This document shows positions 18,790 to 28,654 of a stretch of 64,000 nucleotides of DNA, one piece after another. The DNA lies in NCBI GenBank assembly GCA_030041385.1, contig JASHNY010000020.1, positions 1 through 64,000 on the forward strand, in the 5' to 3' direction. A program made the translations under genes and the position numbers. The DNA comes from Alphaproteobacteria bacterium (GTDB lineage Bacteria > Pseudomonadota > Alphaproteobacteria > ATCC43930 > CGMCC-115725). Under the pieces are notes generated by a model. The model worked only from the letters and a program-made list of their open reading frames with translations, ran no database searches and had not been told where the DNA came from. Within the stretch, counting starts at the first letter, position 1, and the number at the start of each line of letters is the position of its first letter.

Positions 18790-21700
18790 TTGCCGATGAG
18801 CATATCCGAACCTTTTATCCGGCGGCCGATCGCGACCTCGCTGTTGATGCTGGGCGTGCTCGTCTTCGGCATCGTCGCCTACGGCCTCTTGCCGGTGGCG
18901 GCGTTGCCGAACGTCGATTTTCCAACCATTACCGTTTCGGCCACCTATCCGGGCGCCAGCCCGGACACGATGGCGTCGTCGGTCGCGACTCCGCTCGAAC
19001 AGCAATTCGCCTCGATCCCGGGCCTCGAGCAGATGACCTCGACGAGCGGCGTCGGCACGACCTCGATCACATTGCAATTTGCGCTCGAGCGTAACATCGA
19101 CGGCGCCGCCGTAGACGTGCAGCAGGCGATCAACGCCGCCTCGGGCGTGCTGCCTAAGGATTTGCCGAGCCCGCCGACCTATCGCAAGACCAACCCGGCA
19201 GACCGGCCGATCCTGATCTATGCGGTTCATTCCCAAGCGTTGCCGGTCTATCGCATCGACGACTATGCCTACACGATCCTCGCGCAGAAGATCGCGACGG
19301 TGCCGGGCGTCTCGGAATCGCGCGTTTTCGGCCAGAAGCAGTTTGCGGTTCGGGTCCAGGTCGACCCGGCCGCGCTCGCAAATCTGGGCCTCGGGCTCGA
19401 GGATGTGCGCAACGCCATTTCGGTCGCCACCGTCGATTTGCCCAAGGGCAATATCGAGAACAACTACCAGTCGGTGACGCTCGATACCAACGACCAGCTC
19501 TTCAACGCCGCCCAGTTCCGCAAGATCATCGTCGCGTATCGCAACGGTGCGGCGATCCGGCTCGGCGATATCGCCAAGGTCACCGACTCGATCCAGAACG
19601 ACCTCGTCGGCGCCTGGTACGACGGAACCCCGGCCGAGGGCATCGCGGTACAGCGCGAAGCGGGCGCCAACACGATCCAGGTGGTCGACACGATCAAGGG
19701 CCTATTGCCCGACCTGATGAAATCGGTGCCGCCGAGCCTGCATGTCGATCTGATGTCGGACCGTTCCCTGGGCATTCAGGCGGCGGTGCACGACGTGCAG
19801 TTCACGATGATGATCACGGTCCTGCTCGTGGTGCTGGTGATCTTCGTATTCCTGCGCACCCTCTGGGCGACGGTGATCCCGAGCATCGCCGTGCCGCTGT
19901 CGCTGCTGGCGACCTTTGCGATCATGTATGTGCTCGGTTACAGCCTCGACAACATCTCGCTGATGGCGCTGACGATCTCCGTCGGCTTCATCGTCGACGA
20001 TGCGATCGTGATGATCGAGAACATCGTGCGCTACCTGGAACAGGGAGACAACCCGTTCGAGGCGGCGCTGAAGGGCGCCGGGCAGATCGGCTTTACGATC
20101 ATTTCGATCACCTTCTCGCTGATCGCCGTGTTCATCCCGCTGTTGCTGATGGGCGGGATCATCGGCCGCCTGTTCCGCGAATTCGCGGTGACCGTGACCG
20201 TGGCGGTGGTTTCCTCCGCGGCGATTTCGCTGACGTTGACCCCGGTGATGTGCTCGCTGTTCCTGAAATCGCGAGCCGAGGAACACGAGCCCGGGCGCAT
20301 CAACCGCGTTGCCGAACGCGCCTTCCAGGGTTTCCTGAACGGCTATGACTGGGGCCTTCGCTGGGTCCTGCGCCATCAGCTGCCGATGCTGGTCGCGACG
20401 TTGGCGCTGATGGTCGGGACCGGCTACCTCTATATCACGATCCCCAAAGGATTTTTCCCGCAGCAGGATACCGGCTTCATCTTCGGCCAGCTGCAGGGGC
20501 GCGAGGACAGCTCGTTCGCCAGCATGGCGAAGATGGCGGGCGAGGTCGAAAAGATCCTGATCAAGGATCCGGCGGTCGCCGGCGTGTTCAACACGGCCGG
20601 CACCTATGCCTACAACCCCACCGAAGACGCCGCGCGTATGTTCATGCAGTTGAAGCCGCATGACGAGCGCAACGTCAGCTCGGACCAGGTCATCGAGCGG
20701 CTGCGCCCCCAGGTCGCCAAGGTCGAGGGCGCCAAGTTCTACATGCAGTCGGGGCAGGACATCACGATCGGCGGCCGTCTGACCAAGACCCAGTACCAGT
20801 ACACGCTGACCGACGTTGACAGCGACGAATTGAACCATTGGGCGCCGCTGCTCGAAGCGGCGATGCGCAAACTCCCGGTGCTGCAGGATGTCACCTCGGA
20901 CATGGAAGTTGCGGCGCCGCACCTCTCGATCGAGATCGACCGCGACGCCGCTTCGCGTCTCGGGCTGACCGCCCAGATGATCGACAATACGCTGTACGAC
21001 GCGTTCGGGCAGCGCCAGATCGCCACGATGTATACCTCGACCAACCAGTACAAGGTGGTCATGGAGGTTTCGCCCCAATACCTGCACGACCCGAGCGCGC
21101 TGTCGAAAATCTATGTTCCGGGCCCGAACGGAGCGGAGATTCCGCTCAGCTCCTTCGCCCACTACGTCACCAAGCTCGAACCGCTGTCGGTCAACCACCA
21201 GGGGCAATTCCCGTCGGTGACGTTGTCGTTCAATCTGCCGCCGGGGGTGGCGCTCGGCACCGCGGTCAACGCGGTCCAGAACCTCGAGGCCCAGCTTCAC
21301 GTGCCGGCGACGGTGCAAGGCTCGTTCCAGGGCGCGGCCCAGGCATTCCAGGATTCGCTCAAATCGACGCCGCTGCTGGTCGCGGCCGCGATCCTCGTCG
21401 TCTACATCGTGCTCGGCATGCTGTACGAGAGCTACATCCACCCGATCACGATCCTGTCGGCGCTGCCGTCTGCCGGTGTCGGTGCGCTGCTGGCGCTGAT
21501 CGTCATGCACTACGACCTGACCGTGATCGCATTGATCGGCGTTATCCTCCTGGTTGGCATCGTGAAGAAGAACGCGATCATGATGATCGACTTCGCGCTC
21601 CAAGCCGAGCGGATCGAGGGCAAGAGCCCGCTGGAGGCGATCCACCAGGCCTGCCTGTTGCGCTTCCGCCCGATCATGATGACGACGTTTGCCGCGTTGT

Positions 21701-21951
21701 TCGGCTCGCTGCCGATCGCGCTCGGCCACGGCGCCGGGTCGGAATTGCGCCGTCCGCTCGGGGTCGCGCTGGTCGGCGGGCTCCTGGTGTCGCAATGGCT
21801 GACGCTGTACACGACCCCGGTGATCTATCTCTACCTTGAGCGCGCCTCGCGCTGGCTGGGGCGGGCGCACAAGCCGTCGCGGCTCGCGAACGCATTGACG
21901 GACGCACCGCGGCCGGTATTGGCGGAGGATCCTCATGGCGCCGCCGAGTGA
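18790..21951 (+). CDS. Multidrug efflux RND transporter permease (MdtB/MdtC/AcrB-like)
   Basis: 1053 aa; FIRRPIATSLLMLGVLVFGIVAY, SVGFIVDDAIVMIENI, GIVKKNAIMMIDFAL. Confidence 0.97.
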   Translation: MPMSISEPFIRRPIATSLLMLGVLVFGIVAYGLLPVAALPNVDFPTITVSATYPGASPDTMASSVATPLEQQFASIPGLEQMTSTSGVGTTSITLQFALERNIDGAAVDVQQAINAASGVLPKDLPSPPTYRKTNPADRPILIYAVHSQALPVYRIDDYAYTILAQKIATVPGVSESRVFGQKQFAVRVQVDPAALANLGLGLEDVRNAISVATVDLPKGNIENNYQSVTLDTNDQLFNAAQFRKIIVAYRNGAAIRLGDIAKVTDSIQNDLVGAWYDGTPAEGIAVQREAGANTIQVVDTIKGLLPDLMKSVPPSLHVDLMSDRSLGIQAAVHDVQFTMMITVLLVVLVIFVFLRTLWATVIPSIAVPLSLLATFAIMYVLGYSLDNISLMALTISVGFIVDDAIVMIENIVRYLEQGDNPFEAALKGAGQIGFTIISITFSLIAVFIPLLLMGGIIGRLFREFAVTVTVAVVSSAAISLTLTPVMCSLFLKSRAEEHEPGRINRVAERAFQGFLNGYDWGLRWVLRHQLPMLVATLALMVGTGYLYITIPKGFFPQQDTGFIFGQLQGREDSSFASMAKMAGEVEKILIKDPAVAGVFNTAGTYAYNPTEDAARMFMQLKPHDERNVSSDQVIERLRPQVAKVEGAKFYMQSGQDITIGGRLTKTQYQYTLTDVDSDELNHWAPLLEAAMRKLPVLQDVTSDMEVAAPHLSIEIDRDAASRLGLTAQMIDNTLYDAFGQRQIATMYTSTNQYKVVMEVSPQYLHDPSALSKIYVPGPNGAEIPLSSFAHYVTKLEPLSVNHQGQFPSVTLSFNLPPGVALGTAVNAVQNLEAQLHVPATVQGSFQGAAQAFQDSLKSTPLLVAAAILVVYIVLGMLYESYIHPITILSALPSAGVGALLALIVMHYDLTVIALIGVILLVGIVKKNAIMMIDFALQAERIEGKSPLEAIHQACLLRFRPIMMTTFAALFGSLPIALGHGAGSELRRPLGVALVGGLLVSQWLTLYTTPVIYLYLERASRWLGRAHKPSRLANALTDAPRPVLAEDPHGAAE

Positions 21952-22471
21952 CGCCGTCCCGGTTGCGGCGCTGCGGCGTACCGCGATCGATCTGGTCATA
22001 GACCGGCCGCCGCCGGCCGCGCTGCAGCCCAATATCGGCGCGTTATTGACCGATGTTCACCGCCGGATGCGGCGCCGCTTCGAGCGCCGTGCGCGGCAGA
22101 CCGGATTGCCGATCACTCGGCAACAGGCGCGGGTGTTGCTGTGCATCGCCCGCAACGAGGGCGACAGCCAGGCCAGCGTGGCGACGATGCTCGACATCGA
22201 GCCGATCGCATTGGTGCGCGCACTCGACCGGCTGCATGAGGAGCGGCTGGTCGAGCGCCGGCCGCACCCGACCGACCGGCGGGTGTGGACGCTGTGGATG
22301 ACGCCGCTGGCCTGGCCGGTGGTCAACCACATCCTGGCGATCAACGAGGAGGTGCGGGCCGACGCCTGCGCCGGGTTGACGCCGAGCGCACGCACCGCAC
22401 TGCTCGGCACGCTCAATCACATGAAGGCCAACCTCGCCATCGAGGAAGAAAGCGCCGGCGAGGCGGTATAG
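21935..22471 (+). CDS. MarR-family transcriptional regulator
   Basis: LPITRQQARVLLCIARNEGDSQASVATMLDIEPIALVRALDRLHEERLVERRPHPTDRRVWTLWMT; overlaps 3' end of RND permease. Confidence 0.93.
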   Translation: MAPPSDAVPVAALRRTAIDLVIDRPPPAALQPNIGALLTDVHRRMRRRFERRARQTGLPITRQQARVLLCIARNEGDSQASVATMLDIEPIALVRALDRLHEERLVERRPHPTDRRVWTLWMTPLAWPVVNHILAINEEVRADACAGLTPSARTALLGTLNHMKANLAIEEESAGEAV

Positions 22472-22478
22472 CGGCGCC

Positions 22479-23231
22479 TCAACCCGCCAGGTACCCGCCG
22501 TCGACGTACAGCTCGGCTCCGGTGATGTACGAGGCCTCGTCCGAGGCGAGGAACAGGACGGCGTGCGCGACCTCCTCGACGCGCCCGTCGCGGCCGAGCG
22601 GCACCAGCTCCAGCATCTTGGCGCGCACCGCCGGGTCGGCAGTGCGGCCCGAGGTGCGCATCGGCGGCATCAGCCCGGGATGCACCGAGTTGACCCGGAT
22701 GTTATGGCGCCCCTGCTGCACGGCGCCGACCTTGGTCATCGTCCGCACCGCGCCTTTCGAGGCGTTGTAGGCGGCGTGAATGCCGCGCTGCCCGGTGACC
22801 CCCGAGATCGACGACAGGTTGACGATCGAGCCGCCGCCGGCCTTGCGCATCTCGGGGATCGCGTACTTCATTCCGAAAAACGCACCGCGCGCGTTGACGT
22901 CCATGATCTTGTCCCATGCCGCGGTGTCGAACAGGTCGTTGACCGCGCTGCCGCTGATCCCGGCATTGTTGACAAGAATGTCGAGCTTGCCGAATTCCGC
23001 GACCGTCGCCTCGACAACCTGCTTCCAGTTTGCCTCGTCGGTTACGTCGAGGTGGTGAAAGCGGGCGGCGCCGTTGGCCTGGGTGATGTCGGCGACGACC
23101 TTCCTTCCATCGTCGTCGAGCACGTCGGCGACAACCACCTTCGCGCCTTCGCGGGCGAAGACCCGGGCGGTGCTGGCGCCCATGCCGGAGGCGGCGCCGG
23201 TAACGATTGCGACCTTGCCGTCGAGCCTCAT
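22479..23231 (-). CDS. SDR-family NAD(P)-dependent oxidoreductase
   Basis: VAIVTGAASGMGASTARVFAREGAKV, DILVNNAGISG, YNASKGAV. Confidence 0.94.
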   Translation of the reverse strand: MRLDGKVAIVTGAASGMGASTARVFAREGAKVVVADVLDDDGRKVVADITQANGAARFHHLDVTDEANWKQVVEATVAEFGKLDILVNNAGISGSAVNDLFDTAAWDKIMDVNARGAFFGMKYAIPEMRKAGGGSIVNLSSISGVTGQRGIHAAYNASKGAVRTMTKVGAVQQGRHNIRVNSVHPGLMPPMRTSGRTADPAVRAKMLELVPLGRDGRVEEVAHAVLFLASDEASYITGAELYVDGGYLAG

Positions 23232-23249
23232 GTCGTTTCCTCCTCGGTG

Positions 23250-23405
23250 TCATGGATTTGAAGTTCGCATCATCCGGGTGGCGATCGTTCGCGAGCTTCA
23301 AATCCGAAAATCACACCAGCTTTATAGAGTTGCCGGTATGCTAGCGAATCCGAAATTCGCTTCGGGCCTTACCCCGAGACACGGCGAATTCCGGATTCGG
23401 CACAC
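23250..23405. repeat. Composite palindromic repeat locus C (same family as 9286-9439)
   Basis: GGATTTGAAGTTCGC...GCGAGCTTCAAATCC, then GCTAGCGAATCCGAAATTCGC...GCGAATTCCGGATTCGGCACAC. Confidence 0.7.
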
Positions 23406-23453
23406 TGGAGCGTGGGCGTCACGCCCGGTGGCAGACCCGAGGCCCGCGGTCTT

Positions 23454-24209
23454 TCAATTCACCCCGACCGCGTCGCCGAGCACATCGCCGATCCCGTCAT
23501 GGACGACCAGATCGGCGAGCGGGTCGAGGCCGGTCGGTTCGCGGTTGACGATCGCCAGCGCGGCGCCGTTGCGCTTGGCCAGCTCGGGAAACCCGGCGGC
23601 CGGATAGACGACCAGCGACGAGCCGAGCACGATGAACAAATCGGCGGCCAGCGTCTCCCGGTGGGCGCGCTGCATCGCCGCCTCCGGCATGGCCTGGCCG
23701 AACGAGATCGTCGCGGTCTTGACGAAGCCGCGACAGCGGAGGCAGCGCGGGGCGGCGCCGTCCTGGTCGAAGGCGACGCGGATTGCCGCGATCTCGTAGC
23801 GCGTGCCGCAATCGAGGCAATGGGCATAGGTCGTGTTGCCGTGCAACTCGATGACCTGCTCGGCCGCGATCCCCGACGCCTGATGGAGCCCGTCGATATT
23901 CTGGGTGATGACCGCCGCGACCTTGCCCCGGCGCACCAGCGCCTCGACCGCACGGTGGCCGCGATTGGGCGCGGCGGTGCGGAACATGTCCTCCATCGCG
24001 AAGCGCCGGCGCCATGTTTCCTGCCGCGCCGCCTCGGAGGCGAGGAAGCTGTCGAAATCGATCGGTGCCATCCGGGTCCAGATGCCGCCGGGGCTGCGGA
24101 AATCGGGGATGCCAGACTCGGTGCTGATCCCGGCGCCGGTGAACACGACGGCGCGGCCGGCAGCGGCGATCAGGCGGGCGAGGGCGGCGCTGCCGCGATC
24201 GTCTGGCAT
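23454..24209 (-). CDS. cobB: NAD-dependent protein deacylase, Sir2 family
   Basis: VVFTGAGISTESGIPDFRSPGGIW, ITQNIDGLHQASG, HCLDCGTRY...CLRCRG, VLGSSLVVYPAAGFPELA. Confidence 0.96.
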   Translation of the reverse strand: MPDDRGSAALARLIAAAGRAVVFTGAGISTESGIPDFRSPGGIWTRMAPIDFDSFLASEAARQETWRRRFAMEDMFRTAAPNRGHRAVEALVRRGKVAAVITQNIDGLHQASGIAAEQVIELHGNTTYAHCLDCGTRYEIAAIRVAFDQDGAAPRCLRCRGFVKTATISFGQAMPEAAMQRAHRETLAADLFIVLGSSLVVYPAAGFPELAKRNGAALAIVNREPTGLDPLADLVVHDGIGDVLGDAVGVN

Positions 24210-24258
24210 GCGCTACTTTGGCAAAACCGCCCCGGCGCGCCAAGTCCGCCATCGCGTG

Positions 24259-25179
24259 ATGTTCTTGTTTCTGCGCCGCCGGCGGGAGATGGTGATCCGC
24301 CGCGGGGGCGACGAGGGGGAGGCATTGATGGCGATGCGGGCGCGTAACCTGCCGGTGCTGGGGCCGCAGGGCTTCCTCAACCTCGCCTATTGGGATTGGG
24401 AGGGACCGCCCGGCGCGCCGGTGGTGATCTGCGTTCATGGGCTCACCCGCAACGGAAGGGATTTCGACCCTCTGGCCGAGGCATTGTCGGCCAGCTTCCG
24501 CGTCGTCTGCCCCGACATGCCGGGGCGCGGCCGCAGCGATTGGCTCGACGGCGGCGACGGCTACGGTTTTCCCCTCTATCTCGCGGTTGTCGCAGCGCTT
24601 TATGCGCGGCTCGACGTCCCCACGGTTGACTGGGTCGGCACCTCGATGGGCGGGCTTATCGGCATGCTGTTCGCCGGTTTGTCGAACGCGCCGGTGCGCC
24701 GGCTGGTGTTGAACGATATCGGCCCCCTGTTGCCTAAGGAGGGGCTCGAGCGGATCGCACAGACGGTCGGCCGCGATCCCGCATTCGCGAGCCATCACGA
24801 GCTGGAGGCCTATCTGCGCGAGACCTATGCCGGGTTCGGCCGGCTCAGCGACGAGCAATGGGCGCATCTGGCCGCTCATTCGGGGCGCACCCGCAGCGAT
24901 GGCCGGCTCGGCCTCGCCTACGACCCCCGGATCGGCGAGCCGTTCCAGGCCGGCCCGGCCGAGGATGTCGATTTCTGGCCGTTCTACGAGCGGCTGCAGA
25001 ACCCGGTTTTGGTGCTGCGGGGCGCGGATTCGGATCTGTTGCGGGTCCGCGACGCGGCGCGGATGGCGTTGCGCGGGCCGGGCGCGCAGATCATCGAATT
25101 TGCCGGGGTCGGCCACGCCCCGGCGCTGATGGCGCCGGACCAGATCGCCGCTATTCGCGACTTTCTCGTTGCCGCCTGA
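24259..25179 (+). CDS. Alpha/beta hydrolase
   Basis: VICVHGLTRNGRDFDPLAEAL, PDMPGRGRSDWL, DWVGTSMGGLIGM nucleophile elbow, GVGHAPALM. Confidence 0.93.
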   Translation: MFLFLRRRREMVIRRGGDEGEALMAMRARNLPVLGPQGFLNLAYWDWEGPPGAPVVICVHGLTRNGRDFDPLAEALSASFRVVCPDMPGRGRSDWLDGGDGYGFPLYLAVVAALYARLDVPTVDWVGTSMGGLIGMLFAGLSNAPVRRLVLNDIGPLLPKEGLERIAQTVGRDPAFASHHELEAYLRETYAGFGRLSDEQWAHLAAHSGRTRSDGRLGLAYDPRIGEPFQAGPAEDVDFWPFYERLQNPVLVLRGADSDLLRVRDAARMALRGPGAQIIEFAGVGHAPALMAPDQIAAIRDFLVAA

Positions 25180-26074
25180 ACGCACCGCCTATCTCGCCGC
25201 CAAGGGGTTTGCCGCGGAACTGGCGACCGAGCTCGGTGACGCCGCCGAGCAGATCGGCGACCGCCTGTTCCTGGCGCCGGGGCCGCCGCGACCCGCCGCC
25301 TGGGCCCAGAATATCTGGCTCGACCCGCAGGAGATCGCGATCGCCTCGATCGCCGAGGCAGCCCGCAAATTGCGCGCGATCCAGCGCAACTGGGCGCCCT
25401 ATGCACCGCAGTTCCATCGTCGCGCGATGCTGATCCAGGCGCGGCTGCCGGCGGTGTCGGCAAAGCCGCTGGTGTTTGGCGACAGCCCGCCGGCGGCACC
25501 GCTCGGCTCGTGGACGTTGCTCGACACGAACACGGTGCTCGCCGCGCCGCATTGCAGCAGCGCGTTTCCCAACGGCGAACTGCGTTTCGTCGAGGACCGC
25601 ACCGGGCCACCGAGCCGCGCTTACCTCAAATTGTGGGAGGCATTGACCCTTGCCGGGGTGCGCCCGCTTCCGGGCGAGCTATGCGTCGATCTCGGCGCCG
25701 CGCCCGGCGGGTGGAGCTGGGCGTTGCAGCGCATGGGGGCCCGCGTCGTCAGCGTCGACAAGGCGGCGCTGGCGCCGGCGGTCGCCGCGCTTCCCAACCT
25801 CGAACATCGCCGCGAAAGCGCCTTTGCCCTCGACCCGCATGCATTGGGGCCGGTCGATTGGCTGTGTGCCGACATCGCCTGCTACCCGGCGCGGCTGTTC
25901 GGCCTCGTCGAGCGGTGGCTCGCCGCCGGCACCTGCCGCAACTTCGTCTGCACGGTCAAGTTCCAGGGCCCGACCGACCATGCGGCGGCGGCGCGCTTTG
26001 CCGCGCTGCCGGGTGCGCGCCTCGTGCATCTCTTCCACAATAGGCACGAATTGACCTGGATCAGGCTCGGCTGA
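25169..26074 (+). CDS. FtsJ/RlmM-like SAM-dependent rRNA 2'-O-methyltransferase
   Basis: SRAYLKLWEAL, GELCVDLGAAPGGWSWAL, DWLCADIACYP, CTVKFQG, RHELTW: K-D-K-E tetrad of 2'-O-MTases. Confidence 0.87.
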   Translation: MPPERTAYLAAKGFAAELATELGDAAEQIGDRLFLAPGPPRPAAWAQNIWLDPQEIAIASIAEAARKLRAIQRNWAPYAPQFHRRAMLIQARLPAVSAKPLVFGDSPPAAPLGSWTLLDTNTVLAAPHCSSAFPNGELRFVEDRTGPPSRAYLKLWEALTLAGVRPLPGELCVDLGAAPGGWSWALQRMGARVVSVDKAALAPAVAALPNLEHRRESAFALDPHALGPVDWLCADIACYPARLFGLVERWLAAGTCRNFVCTVKFQGPTDHAAAARFAALPGARLVHLFHNRHELTWIRLG

Positions 26075-26094
26075 AACGAACCGGCCGCGGCAGG

Positions 26095-27114
26095 TCAATG
26101 CCCGGTCGTCAGGACGACGCGAAACCGCGCATTGCCGCTCAGCATCCGCTCATACGCTTCGGCGGCGCGCTCCAGCGGATACGCCTCGTTCATCGAGCGC
26201 ACCCCGGTCCGCGCGCTGAACGCGAGCGTGTCCTCGGAATCGGCGGACGTGCCCGAGTACCAGCCCTTGACCGACCGGCGCCCGGCAATCAGCGACAGCG
26301 TGTCCACCTGCATCGACGGCACGACACCGATGACCAGCAACGTGCCGTTGATCGCCAGGCCGCCCTGCACCGCGCTCATCGCCTCGCTGCTGGTCGCCGT
26401 CGCGAGGATCGCCGCGGCGCCGCCGAGGCGCTGCAATTCGGCCGCGGGGTCCTGCACCGCGTTGTCGATAAAGACCTGCGCGCCGAGCTGGCTCGCCAGC
26501 GGAGCCTTGTCCTGGCCGCGGGCGATCGCGACAGTCTTGAACCCGAGCTTTGCCGCGTATTGAACGCCGAGGTGGCCGAGACCGCCGAGGCCGAGCACCG
26601 CCACCACCCCGCCCGGCTCTGCGCCGCTGTTGCGCAAGGCGTTGAAGGTCGTGATGCCGGCGCACATCAAGGGCGCCGCCTCGACCGACGACAGCGTCTG
26701 CGGAACGTGCGCGAGCGCCTCTGCCGGCGCCAGCATGTAATCGGCATAGCCGCCGTCGCGCGTGATCCCGGTCACCTGTGTGGAGGTCTCGCAGGCGAAC
26801 GCATGGCCGCGGCGGCAGGCGCCGCAATAACCGCAATTCCCGCCGTGCCAGCCGACGCCGACCCGCTCGCCGAGCGTCCATCCGGCCACCCCCGGTCCAA
26901 GCGCATCCACGAGCCCGATCACCTCGTGCCCCGGCACGCGCGGGTACTCGATGCCGGGCCAGGTTCCGTCTTTGGTGAGCGTGTCGCTATGACAGATGCC
27001 GCAGGCCTGCACCTTGACGCGAACCAAGCCGGCGCCCGGCTCGGGAATGTCGCGCTCGACCAGCTCGAGCGGGCCGTTCGGCCGCGAAACCTGCAACGCG
27101 CGCATCGTTGCCAT
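26095..27114 (-). CDS. Zinc-dependent alcohol dehydrogenase
   Basis: CGICHSDTLTKDGTWPGIEYPRVPGHEVIG, VGVGWHGGNCGYCGACRRG, AVLGLGGLGHLGVQYAAKLG. Confidence 0.94.
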   Translation of the reverse strand: MATMRALQVSRPNGPLELVERDIPEPGAGLVRVKVQACGICHSDTLTKDGTWPGIEYPRVPGHEVIGLVDALGPGVAGWTLGERVGVGWHGGNCGYCGACRRGHAFACETSTQVTGITRDGGYADYMLAPAEALAHVPQTLSSVEAAPLMCAGITTFNALRNSGAEPGGVVAVLGLGGLGHLGVQYAAKLGFKTVAIARGQDKAPLASQLGAQVFIDNAVQDPAAELQRLGGAAAILATATSSEAMSAVQGGLAINGTLLVIGVVPSMQVDTLSLIAGRRSVKGWYSGTSADSEDTLAFSARTGVRSMNEAYPLERAAEAYERMLSGNARFRVVLTTGH

Positions 27115-27246
27115 CGTCTGCCTCCGCCGTCGCGCACCCCTCCGGATCGTATCACTGCCGGCCAGGGGCTGCCGAAAAACGCGCTAACGCCGCGACGGAC
27201 AAGCTAAGATCGGCCGGCCTGCGGCGCTCGAAGCGGGGAGGATGCG

Positions 27247-28032
27247 ATGGACCTGGGGTTGAGGGGCAAGAAGGCGCTGGTCACCGGCGCATCGAAAGGG
27301 ATCGGGCGCGCCTGTGCCGAGGCCCTGGCCGAGGAAGGCTGCGACGTTGTGCTGGTGTCGCGCACCGCTGCCGACCTGGAGGCGGCGCGGGCGGCGATCG
27401 CCGGCAAGCACAATGTCGCGGTGCAGGTGTTCCCGCTCGACCTCAGCGACGGCCGCAACGTCGATCGGCTGGCGGCCGATTGCCCCGATATCGACATCCT
27501 GGTCAACAACGCCGGCGCCATCCCCGGCGGCAATCTCGACATGATCGACGAGCAGCGCTGGCGCGAAGCGTGGGACCTCAAGGTCTTCGGCTATGTCAAC
27601 ATGACCCGCCGCTTCTATGCGCAGATGCGCCAGCGCGGCCACGGCGTCATCGTCAACGTGCTGGGTGCGGCCGGCGAGAACCCCGATTTCGACTATATCG
27701 CCGGGTCGTCCGGCAATGCCTCGCTGATGGCCTTCACCCGGGCGATGGGCGGCGCCGCGCCGCGCGACAATCTTCGCGTCGTCGGCATCAATCCGGGCCC
27801 GGTTTTGACCGAGCGGCTGATCACCCTGACCCGGACGCGCGCGCAGCAGCGTTTCGGCGACCCGGAGCGCTGGCCGGAACTGATGACCGGCTACGCTTTC
27901 GGCCGCGCCGCCAAGCCCGAGGAGATCGCCGCGATGGTGGCCTTCGTCGCCTCCGACAAGGTCTCCGGCTACACCACCGGCTCCATCATCACGATCGACG
28001 GCGGCGGGTCGAGCCGCCGCAGCGCTTTGTAA
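27247..28032 (+). CDS. SDR-family oxidoreductase
   Basis: KKALVTGASKGIGRACAEALAEEG, DILVNNAGAIPGG, GYTTGSIITIDGGGS. Confidence 0.93.
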   Translation: MDLGLRGKKALVTGASKGIGRACAEALAEEGCDVVLVSRTAADLEAARAAIAGKHNVAVQVFPLDLSDGRNVDRLAADCPDIDILVNNAGAIPGGNLDMIDEQRWREAWDLKVFGYVNMTRRFYAQMRQRGHGVIVNVLGAAGENPDFDYIAGSSGNASLMAFTRAMGGAAPRDNLRVVGINPGPVLTERLITLTRTRAQQRFGDPERWPELMTGYAFGRAAKPEEIAAMVAFVASDKVSGYTTGSIITIDGGGSSRRSAL

Positions 28033-28099
28033 AGCTGCGAGTGAACCCCGGCGGGGGCTGAAACGTTGGCGACCCTGTGTTGTCAGCAGGGTGAACGCC

Positions 28100-28426
28100 A
28101 TGGGTGCGCGGTGGTTGAATAGGGCGGCGGGTTGGCCGGCGATCTGCCTTGTCTGTGTTGTGCCGGCGGCACTGCCGGCACGGCCGGCTTCGGCGCAGAC
28201 TGCCCCGCCGGCGACACCGGCCGCGACCCCTGCATCGACGCCACCGGCTGGGACTGCTGCACCGGCGGAGCCGGCCAAGGCTGCCGCGGCGAGCGAGACC
28301 GGATTTTCCTTCTTGTGGTCGCGCGCGCTGCGCATGGATTTCAGCGTCACCGAGCGCAGCGAGGAGTTTCAGGGCCAGAAAACCCCGGACGAGATCGGCA
28401 CCGCGGCGCTGACCTTCAACTGGTAG
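28100..28426 (+). CDS. Hypothetical secreted Pro/Ala-rich protein
   Basis: Signal-peptide-like N-terminus ending ARPASAQ, then P/A/T-rich stretch and short conserved-looking tail MDFSVTERSEEFQG. Confidence 0.5.
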   Translation: MGARWLNRAAGWPAICLVCVVPAALPARPASAQTAPPATPAATPASTPPAGTAAPAEPAKAAAASETGFSFLWSRALRMDFSVTERSEEFQGQKTPDEIGTAALTFNW

Positions 28427-28454
28427 GGGCCGCGATCGCCGGTGCTCGTCTAAT

Positions 28455-28654
28455 GGTTGGAATCTGACATTTGAAACCCGTCACGCGAGTCATTCCGGAG
28501 CGCCGCGCAGCGGCGAGTCCGGAATGACGATCGGGGTTCATTCGTCTGAATTGGACTACTGGCTTTTTTCAGAATGGCTCCGGGTGCTTTTCGAATCCGA
28601 AATTCGCGCTCAGCCTCACCCCAAGACATGGCGAATTCGGATTCGGCACACTAG
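28455..28654. repeat. Composite palindromic repeat locus D (same family as loci A-C)
   Basis: Reverse complement of the TCATTCCGG module, then GAATCCGAAATTCGC...GCGAATTCGGATTCGGCACACTAG. Confidence 0.75.

Noticed and set aside
19702-22032. 776-aa minus-strand ORF opposite the RND permease
   Set aside because: Low-complexity R/D/H/Q-rich composition typical of antisense frames in GC-rich genes; the plus strand encodes a clear RND transporter.
23497-25185. 562-aa minus-strand ORF spanning sir2 and the alpha/beta hydrolase
   Set aside because: R/P-rich frame-shifted shadow of two well-supported genes.
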